Assembly (NCBI RefSeq): GCF_026586805.1
Contig: NZ_JAPFHA010000013.1
Coordinates: forward strand, 1 to 64,000
Origin: Niveibacterium sp. 24ML
GTDB lineage: Bacteria > Pseudomonadota > Gammaproteobacteria > Burkholderiales > Rhodocyclaceae
DNA: 64,000 nucleotides
Direction of reading: 5' to 3'
Shown: positions 55,517 to 64,000 of the stretch, piece by piece
Numbering within the stretch: the stretch's first letter is position 1
How the letters are laid out: each line of letters opens with the position of its first letter
Translations under genes and position numbers: made by a program
The notes under the pieces: model-generated
Databases searched by the model: none
What the model was told of the DNA's origin: nothing
What the model saw: only the letters and a program-made list of their open reading frames with translations

Positions 55517-56290
55517 GTAAAGAAGTCTGACGCTGCTGGCGGTAGAAGGGCAGGTGGCGCCGACGAGAAGGGGGCCTTCTTGCCGTGAGGGTGTCTGCTA
55601 TCTGGAGCTGATGGCTCCGAATTTGTGCCTCTTGCAGCATTGCGTTCTGTTGGCTTGCGATGGGGGTTGCCGGTGAGCGCTGGCGTTCCCGTTCAAGCCG
55701 GGTCCCGCCCCGGCGGGCGGGTTCCTTTCTTGTGCCGACAAGAAAGGAACCAAAGAAGCGGCCCCGCTTCAACGCCCTTTGCTACGCAAAGGGTCCCCTG
55801 CGCTGCTCGAAGCATCGGGTGGCTGCGGAACTCGGCCCTGCGGGCCTCAGACAGTCCTCGCCACCGCCGCGCAACGCGCGTCGGAACCCGAAGCTTCTGC
55901 GCTGCTCGGCGTTTCAGAGGGGGGAGAGAAAAGCGTCGATGATCAACCGTTCTCTGCAAATTCGACCTGCGCGAAAACGGCAATGGTTTTGACTTTGGGC
56001 CCCGTCGAGAGCGCCTAGTAGCGGAGCGCGACCGGGAAGAAGGCCGAGGACTGTTTGAGCTCCGAGCGCAGCGAGGGCGAGTTCCGCAGGCCCCCGGTCG
56101 CGCGAGCAACGCAGGGAAGTCAGGCGCGAAGCGCCTGACCGCGAACGCCGGGCGGCAGTCTTTGCTTACTTTCTGGTGCTGTTGCCAGAAAGTAAGGCGC
56201 CTGCCGGGGGTGCGACCCCGGCCAACGCGCCGTCGCAATGCAGTGACCTTGCCGGAGCCGTTGGGCGTCGCCGCGCTAAACCCAACTTAC
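55517..56290. repeat. Composite of dispersed palindromic repeats, copy 3
   Basis: This fills most of the 1.1-kb gap between the two PEP-CTERM-type genes. It contains a perfect 14-bp hairpin GGTTCCTTTCTTGT/ACAAGAAAGGAACC (55720-55751, GCCG loop) and a second perfect hairpin CTTACTTTCTGG/CCAGAAAGTAAG (about 56166-56197). Between them are CCCTTTGCTACGCAAAGGG and Arg-rich ORFs in several frames that look like shadows. Similar sequences are scattered between genes in many Proteobacteria (known to me from experience, not checked). No gene is apparent. In 56291-56491 I see only the leader of the next gene. Confidence 0.75.
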
Positions 56291-56491
56291 GCAAGCGAGT
56301 CAATGCACTTGTCGGCAATTTTGACGCCGAGCGAACGCCTGAATGGAATTTCGGGTCATGCATTCGATGGCGCACTATTTGCTTTGCGGCACGCAAGGCC
56401 ATACGGGGACTCGTGCGGTGGCGACGCGCAGGGGCCAAGCGATGGCCGGCCATCAATCAATCTATTCGCCAATCCGCAGAGAGGTCTTTCA

Positions 56492-57442
56492 ATGATCAAA
56501 ACGACTATTGGGGTGCTGCTGGCCGCTACGGCTGTTTGTTCGACACCGGCGCAGGCGACCTTACGGGCTTACTACTCGATGTCTGCAACAGCCGGTAACG
56601 ATGTCAAAACTGCGTCACAAGAGCAAGACACGAACTACGGGATGACCAATTCGGTATCAGATGCCTACGATGTCGTGCACGACAAGGGTGTTAATCGATA
56701 TCGCGCGTTGGCAACGGTAAGTGTTCGCTCGGATTACGGATCACTGTCGTTTGTCCAAACGGCTGGCAGCACTGCTAATTTCTCAAAGCTGTATTCGCCA
56801 ACGCCAATGTTTTATCCGGTTTCCAGCGTCTATACGGAGGCCCAATTCGATGACGTGGTGAGAGTCGTGGCGCCTGGGTACAGCGGCGATGTGTCAATGA
56901 CTTTCAGATTCAAGGCAGACGGCAATATCAATACGTTGAGCCCCAGTCTGACGAATGTCTCGTCTGGTGCGATGTGGGACTACCAAATTGCATTCAACGT
57001 CGCGCGTCCGAATTTATTCTACGCGGGGCAAGAAATGCCGAGTTGTCCCGGTGCGGTGTCGTGCCCTATGAACGACTGGTTCTATAACCCGTATGGAGAT
57101 GCTCGATACCTTGGCGATGGATACTACGAAATGAAGGTGCAACTGCCGGCCAATCAAAACACTGACTTCTTTGTGCGTGGACGCGCTTATAGCAACGGGG
57201 CCTATGACACTAAGACCTTTGTCAATTCGCAGTTTGCATGGGGCGGTATTGTGGGTTGGTCGACGCTAGACGGGACGCCGCTCACTTCGTTTTCTCTAGC
57301 CTCAGGTTCCGGCACCGACTACACGCAAGACTTTTCGATTTCGACACCCGTTGATGAGCCGCCCGTTGCCGCCCTGATGCTCTGTGGCCTGCTCCTGGGC
57401 GCCTTAAAGGTGCGCCGCGAACTTGCGCGCCGCGAGAGTTGA
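56492..57442 (+). CDS. Exported protein with atypical PEP-CTERM-like tail
   Basis: A 316-aa protein with a signal peptide (KTTIGVLLAATAVCSTPAQA). The body is Tyr/Asn/Ser-rich and beta-like. The C-terminus reads STPVDEPPVAALMLCGLLLG then ALKVRRELARRE: a hydrophobic helix with a basic end as in PEP-CTERM proteins, but with DEPP where VPEP is usual. It is probably still an exosortase substrate. The ATG has gagagg 8 bases upstream. Base composition is lower in GC than neighbouring housekeeping genes. A terminator follows. Confidence 0.75.
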   Translation: MIKTTIGVLLAATAVCSTPAQATLRAYYSMSATAGNDVKTASQEQDTNYGMTNSVSDAYDVVHDKGVNRYRALATVSVRSDYGSLSFVQTAGSTANFSKLYSPTPMFYPVSSVYTEAQFDDVVRVVAPGYSGDVSMTFRFKADGNINTLSPSLTNVSSGAMWDYQIAFNVARPNLFYAGQEMPSCPGAVSCPMNDWFYNPYGDARYLGDGYYEMKVQLPANQNTDFFVRGRAYSNGAYDTKTFVNSQFAWGGIVGWSTLDGTPLTSFSLASGSGTDYTQDFSISTPVDEPPVAALMLCGLLLGALKVRRELARRES

Positions 57443-57473
57443 AAACGAAACGGAAGGACTTTGGAGATAAGAC

Positions 57474-57498
57474 AAGGGCCGCCCATCGGGCGGCCCTT
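57474..57498. terminator. Two-way terminator between the exported protein gene and gcvP
   Basis: Stem AAGGGCCGCCC (57474-57484) pairs with GGGCGGCCCTT (57488-57498), followed by a pyrimidine-rich CTTCTTT on the plus strand. It lies between convergent genes. Confidence 0.88.
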
Positions 57499-57531
57499 CT
57501 TCTTTACGGCAACTTCAGAAGCAGTCAGCCC

Positions 57532-60414
<2,883 letters not shown>

Positions 60415-60510
60415 GGTCTGGCTCTGTCAGGATGCGGGGCGGTTTGAGGCGAGTGCGCTTTGTTCTTGTTGTTGCGCGGCTTGTCGGCGATAGGCCTACT
60501 CAGGTCACGC

Positions 60511-60634
60511 GATTTGCGTGGAGCGATCGTCGCGAGCGGTCCGAGGTCAAGCCGAAACGCACAGCCGTACTCGGGTACGGCGAGCATTGCAGGCTTGAGA
60601 TCGGGCCGCGCAGCAGATCGATACGCGCAAATCA
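60511..60634 (-). repeat. Structured palindromic element, copy 2 (gcvH-gcvP spacer)
   Basis: The arms GATTTGCG...CGATC (60511-60528) and GATCG...CGCAAATC (60616-60633) pair, and the arm overlaps the gcvH stop codon. Inside, CTCAAGCC pairs with GGCTTGA, GCGGCCCGA with TCGGACCGC, and GCCGTAC with GTACGGC around a short loop. This gives a hairpin of about 120 nt. Read in the direction of gcv transcription it aligns with the element at 1536-1652, with compensatory stem changes. Between it and gcvP (60415-60510) nothing else is seen. Confidence 0.85.
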
Positions 60635-61012
60635 GGCGTCGGCGATCTTGTCGTAGGCAGCGGCGTCGAGCAGCTTGGTCACGTCGTCAGCATTTACCGG
60701 CTTGAGTTTGAACAGCCAGGTGGCGTAGGCGTCTGCGTTCACCGATTCCGGCGCGTCCAGTGCGGCCTGGTTGGTCTCGATCACTTCACCGGCGATCGGG
60801 GCGTAGATGTCCGACGCGGCTTTCACCGATTCCACGATGGCGCAGTTTTCACCAGCCTTCAGCGTACGGCCGACATCTGGCAGTTCAAGGAACACGACGT
60901 CGCCGAGCGCGTTCTGCGCGTGGTCGGTGATGCCGACGGTGACGGTGCCGTCCGGCTCCATGCGGACCCATTCGTGGGACTCGGTGTAACGCAGCGTGGT
61001 CGGGGTGTTCAT
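60632..61012 (-). CDS. gcvH: Glycine cleavage system H protein
   Basis: A 126-aa lipoyl carrier protein. The lipoylated residue is Lys64 in [22 protein letters not shown] near the start and [11 protein letters not shown] near the end are typical. ggagaaac precedes the ATG at 61012; upstream in-frame residues lack family character. It shuttles the aminomethyl group between GcvP and GcvT. Confidence 0.98.
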   Translation of the reverse strand: MNTPTTLRYTESHEWVRMEPDGTVTVGITDHAQNALGDVVFLELPDVGRTLKAGENCAIVESVKAASDIYAPIAGEVIETNQAALDAPESVNADAYATWLFKLKPVNADDVTKLLDAAAYDKIADA

Positions 61013-61064
61013 GTCGTTTCTCCTGGTCAATTTCTGGATTGCGGAATCAGTCTGGATGGCGCGC

Positions 61065-62156
61065 TCAGGCAAGCACCTTGCCGTTGCGGACGAACGAGAG
61101 TTTGGTGACGCGAGCCTTCAGGAGCTTGCCACGGATGTCGACTTCAACGGTATCGCCCAGCTGCACCGCAGCGGGGATTCGCGCAAAGGCGATTGACGCG
61201 TTCATCGACGGGGCGAAGGAGCCGCTGGTGGTTTCACCCTCGCCGTGCGGGGTGACGACGCGCATGTGGCCGCGCAGCACGCCGCGGTCTTCGAGCAGCA
61301 GACCAACCAACTGCTTGCTGCGATCGTAGGCTTCGAGCGCGGTACGGCCGATGAAGTCGCGGCCCTCGGTGAAGTCGACCGTCCAGGTGAGGCCGGATTC
61401 GAGCGGGTTCTTGCTCTCGTCCATGTCCGAGCCGTAGAGGTTCATGCCGGCTTCAAGGCGCAGCGTGTCGCGCGCGCCCAGGCCGATCGGTTTCACGCCG
61501 GCAGTTTCGAGGGCCTTCCAGATCTCGGCCGCGCACTGCGCGGGGACGATCAGTTCGAAGCCGTCTTCGCCGGTGTAGCCGGTGCGGCAGATCATGATTT
61601 CGCCGAACTCGCCATTCCACTTGGCGGCCTGGAAGGGCTTGAGGCCCTCGCTGACCGCTTGCGAGCCGGGCAGAGCGGCCCACGCCTTAGTGCGGGCATT
61701 CGGGCCTTGCACCGCGATCATCGCCAGGTCGCGGCGCGATTCGATGGTGACGTTGGCACCCATCTTCGCAGCCTGCGTGCGCATCCACGCGATGTCCTTG
61801 TCGGCGGTGCCGGCGTTCACAACGATGCGGTAGTCGTCCGGTGCGAAGAAGTAGGTGATCAGGTCATCGACCACGCCGCCATCGTCCTGCAGCATGCAGG
61901 AGTAGAGCGCCTTGCCGGGCAGGGTGAGCTTGCCGATGTTGTTGGCGAGCAGTTTTGCGAGGAAGGCCTGCGCACCAGCGCCGGAAACATCTACCGGAAG
62001 CATGTGCGATACGTCGAACATGCCGGCGTCGCGTCGCACCTGGTGGTGCTCTTCGAGCTGCGAGCCGTAGTGGATCGGCATGTCCCAGCCGGCGAAGTCG
62101 ACAATCTTCGCGCCTGCGGCGACATGGAGGTCAAAAAGCGGTGTCTGCTTGCCCAA
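61065..62156 (-). CDS. gcvT: Aminomethyltransferase, T-protein of glycine cleavage
   Basis: A 363-aa folate-dependent enzyme that releases ammonia and transfers the methylene group to tetrahydrofolate. Signatures are [27 protein letters not shown], the CLQDDGG-type [11 protein letters not shown], and [13 protein letters not shown]. The start is a TTG at 62156 with gggag 6 bases upstream, aligning with E. coli MAQQTPLYE; a TTG eight codons earlier has no site. It is first in the operon, about 110 nt after the glycine riboswitch. Confidence 0.96.
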   Translation of the reverse strand: MGKQTPLFDLHVAAGAKIVDFAGWDMPIHYGSQLEEHHQVRRDAGMFDVSHMLPVDVSGAGAQAFLAKLLANNIGKLTLPGKALYSCMLQDDGGVVDDLITYFFAPDDYRIVVNAGTADKDIAWMRTQAAKMGANVTIESRRDLAMIAVQGPNARTKAWAALPGSQAVSEGLKPFQAAKWNGEFGEIMICRTGYTGEDGFELIVPAQCAAEIWKALETAGVKPIGLGARDTLRLEAGMNLYGSDMDESKNPLESGLTWTVDFTEGRDFIGRTALEAYDRSKQLVGLLLEDRGVLRGHMRVVTPHGEGETTSGSFAPSMNASIAFARIPAAVQLGDTVEVDIRGKLLKARVTKLSFVRNGKVLA

Positions 62157-62220
62157 GTGAGGCTCCCGGAGAGGTGGCAATCAAATTGCCAAGTTAGGTG
62201 GCAAATTCAGGTTAGTCCAA

Positions 62221-62264
62221 AAACGCAAAAGGGCCCGCCGCGCGATGCTCTGCGTGGCGGGCCC
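62221..62264 (-). terminator. Riboswitch expression-platform terminator
   Basis: On the minus strand GGGCCCGCC (62256-62264) pairs with GGCGGGCCC (62231-62239), followed by CTTTTGCGTTTTTGG, a U-rich tract. It directly follows the second glycine aptamer and precedes gcvT, so it would stop transcription when glycine is scarce. Confidence 0.85.
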
Positions 62265-62470
62265 CATCTGTCCTTGGTACCTGAGAGATTGCATACCGGC
62301 TACGGTATGGCTGCCCCTTCGGTGGGTGCGGTCTGGCCGCACCTGCTCTCCAGATTTTTCGGAGCCTCCTTGCGGCCTGCTCCACTGCTGTCCGGTCCCT
62401 TGTACCTGAGCGATTCCGGGGTTACGCCTTCGGCGGTCTGCACGGGGCAGACGCTCTCCCAGACAACAGG
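62265..62470 (-). promoter_or_regulatory. Tandem glycine riboswitch
   Basis: Two glycine aptamers in a row on the minus strand. Aptamer 1 has CTGGGAGAGCG, CCGCCGAAGGCGTAAC and AATCGCTCAGGTACAAGGGAC; aptamer 2 has CTGGAGAGCAGG, ACCGAAGGGGCAGCC and AATCTCTCAGGTACCAAGGA, all in agreement with the family consensus. A terminator hairpin follows at once, then gcvT. Glycine binding is expected to turn the operon on. Confidence 0.95.
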
Positions 62471-62546
62471 GGGCGGACTCTACCGGAAGGGCAGGGGCGC
62501 CGCAACCGGCTGATAACATGACTTGTTTTCGCCCCGGAGCCCCGCG

Positions 62547-63488
62547 ATGAACCCGCCTGCCGATGCCTGGATGCCGCGCCGCGAATCGGTGAGCGAATGG
62601 CTGGATGTGCGCGGCCTGCGGCTACATGTGCGGCGCTGGCCGCAACCGGGCGCGCCGCGCCTGTTCCTGCTGCATGGCTGGATGGACGTGTCGGCGTCCT
62701 TCCAGTTCATGGTTGATGCACTGGCGGGCGAGTGGGACATCATCGCGCCCGATCTGCGTGGCTTTGGCGAGAGCGCCTGGAGCGCCGACGGCTACCTCTT
62801 CGCGCACTACCTTGCCGACCTCGATGCCTTGCTTGAAGCCTACTCGCCTGATGAGCTGGCGTGCCTGGTCGGACACAGCCTTGGCGGAAATCTGGTCTGT
62901 CTGTATGCGGGCGTGCGGCCGACGCGGGTGCGCGCGCTGGCATCGCTCGATGCCTTCGGTTTGCGCGAGGCAAGGCCGGACGAGGCACCCGGCCGGCTGG
63001 AAAAATGGCTACAGCAGTTGCGCACGCCCGAGCGTTTTCGCAGCTACCCGGATTTTCCCGCGCTGGCGCGGCAGTTGCGGCTTGAAAACCCGCGTTTGTC
63101 ACCGCAACGGGCGGCGTTTCTGGCCCGCCACCTGGGCGAGGAAGACGGGCTGGGTGCGGTGATCCGCGCCGCTGACCCGGCGCACAAACACGTCAGCCCG
63201 GCGCTCTATCGGTTCTCTGAAGTGCAGGCCGCATGGCGCCGGATCAGCGCCCCGGTTCTGGTCGTGCTGGCCGACGATGCCGCCTTGCTTGAGCGGCTGG
63301 GTCTCACGCGCGAAGAGGTCATGATGCGTCTGGCGAGCCTGCGCAACGCGCGGATCGAGACCTTGCCCGATTGCGGCCATAACCTGCATCTTGAGCAGGC
63401 AGAGGCACTTGCCCGCATCCTTGAGGAGTTTTTTCTCGGCCTGCCGCGGGGCACGGTACACTCGCCGTATGATCCCGCTCAACGCTGA
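62547..63488 (+). CDS. Alpha/beta-fold hydrolase
   Basis: A 313-aa protein with the oxyanion-region FLLHGWMDVSASFQFMVDAL, the nucleophile Ser in VGHSLGGN (about residue 112), a helical cap region (about 140-225) and the catalytic His in LPDCGHNLHLEQAE. Substrate unknown; these include esterases and haloalkane-type hydrolases. The ATG at 62547 has ggag upstream; an in-frame TTG 24 bases earlier is less likely. It is divergent from the gcv operon and overlaps the next gene by 20 bp. Confidence 0.88.
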   Translation: MNPPADAWMPRRESVSEWLDVRGLRLHVRRWPQPGAPRLFLLHGWMDVSASFQFMVDALAGEWDIIAPDLRGFGESAWSADGYLFAHYLADLDALLEAYSPDELACLVGHSLGGNLVCLYAGVRPTRVRALASLDAFGLREARPDEAPGRLEKWLQQLRTPERFRSYPDFPALARQLRLENPRLSPQRAAFLARHLGEEDGLGAVIRAADPAHKHVSPALYRFSEVQAAWRRISAPVLVVLADDAALLERLGLTREEVMMRLASLRNARIETLPDCGHNLHLEQAEALARILEEFFLGLPRGTVHSPYDPAQR

Positions 63489-64000
63489 CCTGCATTGCCA
63501 TTCCACTTATTCGGACGGGCTGCTCGAACCCGCCGAAGTTGTTGCCCGCGCCGCCCGCAACGGCGTCGAACTGCTCGCCCTGACCGATCACGATGAGATT
63601 GGCGGCCTGCCCGAGGCCCGAGCGACCGCGTCTGAATTCGGGGTGCGCTTTGTCAACGGGGTGGAGGTGTCCGTTTCGTGGGGCGACCAGACGGTGCATA
63701 TCGTCGGGCTTGGTCTTGATCCGGATAACGCCGCGTTGCGCGAAGGTCTGGCGAGCGTGCGTGCTGGCCGCGATGGCCGTGCCGCGCGCATGTCGGATGC
63801 GCTGGCGGCGATCGGGATTCGTGGCGCCTACGAGGGCGCCTTGAAGTATGTGGGAAACCCCGCGCTGGTCAGTCGATCGCACTTTGCGCGCTATCTGGTC
63901 GAGATCGGCGCGGCGCGCGACGTGAAGACCGTGTTCGATCATTACCTCGTGCGCGGCAAGCCCGGCTACGTCGAACATGTATGGGCCACGATGGACGATG
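63469..64000 (+). CDS. PHP-domain phosphoesterase (YciV/RNase AM type), cut by window end
   Basis: The first 177 codons of a PHP-family protein. Metal-binding motifs are DLHCHSTYSDG, LALTDHDEIGG and FVNGVEVSVSWG. The insert AALREGLASVRAGRDGRAAR and the SRSHFARYLVEIG region fit YciV/TrpH-type enzymes, which in Proteobacteria remove 3'-phosphate from nucleoside 3',5'-bisphosphates and trim RNA 5' ends. The start overlaps the hydrolase gene. The C-terminus is beyond the window. Confidence 0.9.
   Translation, partial: MIPLNADLHCHSTYSDGLLEPAEVVARAARNGVELLALTDHDEIGGLPEARATASEFGVRFVNGVEVSVSWGDQTVHIVGLGLDPDNAALREGLASVRAGRDGRAARMSDALAAIGIRGAYEGALKYVGNPALVSRSHFARYLVEIGAARDVKTVFDHYLVRGKPGYVEHVWATMDD

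Noticed and set aside
48517-55751. The repeated palindromes as a CRISPR array
   Set aside because: Only three degenerate copies, kilobases apart, with no regular spacers and no cas genes.
55693-56238. A 181-codon Arg-rich minus-strand frame
   Set aside because: It runs through the dispersed repeats and ends in FLSCRHKKGTRPPGR, a frame I associate with intergenic repeats, not a protein family.

Overview
This is a 64 kb window of a GC-rich Betaproteobacterium, most likely of the Rhodocyclales type. That placement is an inference. It rests on a PEP-CTERM protein-sorting and exopolysaccharide regulatory locus (prsK-prsR-prsT with an EpsB-like sugar transferase), the queA-tgt-yajC-secD-secF order, a gcvT-gcvH-gcvP operon behind a tandem glycine riboswitch, and overall codon use. 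Most of the window is ordinary chromosome. No prophage, CRISPR array or rRNA operon was seen.

Layout. 1-0.8 kb: the 5' part of a transposase cut by the window edge and a small secreted protein. 0.9-3.4 kb: ahpC-ahpF, separated by a spacer full of hairpins. 3.5-10.1 kb: a YdcF protein, DUF2802 and SPOR proteins, an orphan fliW, a RidA-family protein, a zinc metallopeptidase, recG and an NTF2-like protein. 10.2-10.8 kb: a decayed TetR regulator. 10.9-17.2 kb: an aldose epimerase, a patatin/beta-barrel (type Vd) protein, galE and manC. 17.2-22.9 kb: secF, secD, yajC, tgt and queA on the minus strand, then tRNA-Leu(CAA). 22.9-26.4 kb: a YbaY-like protein, a SUMT methyltransferase and kup. 26.6-37.2 kb: a compact seven-gene operon of sugar transferase, prsK, prsR, prsT, UDP-sugar dehydrogenase, Sel1/lytic transglycosylase and trypsin-like protease. 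37.2-48.3 kb: an NlpC/P60 lipoprotein, dtd, SIMPL, gamma-carbonic anhydrase, upp-uraA, a GcvR-like protein, a DMT exporter, rhodanese, a GGDEF remnant, an acetate transporter, an odd 438-aa protein and a chemoreceptor. 48.4-57.5 kb: an accessory island with two paralogous glycoside-hydrolase-like lipoproteins behind near-identical sigma-54 promoters, two PEP-CTERM-type surface proteins, and several dispersed palindromic repeats. 57.5-62.5 kb: gcvP, gcvH, gcvT and the glycine riboswitch. 62.5-64 kb: an alpha/beta hydrolase and a PHP phosphoesterase cut by the window end.

How it fits together. galE, manC, the UDP-sugar dehydrogenase and the sugar transferase would supply and start an extracellular polysaccharide. 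PrsK and PrsR are a kinase/sigma-54 activator pair. The sigma-54 type promoters seen before the two hydrolase-like lipoproteins and before one PEP-CTERM gene are plausible targets. The exosortase itself (xrtA) and the rest of the polysaccharide locus are not in this window.

The least expected result is a structured palindromic element present twice. It lies directly after the ahpC stop codon and directly after the gcvH stop codon, in the same orientation, with paired compensatory changes in its stem. In both operons it separates a gene whose product is needed in excess from one needed in smaller amount.
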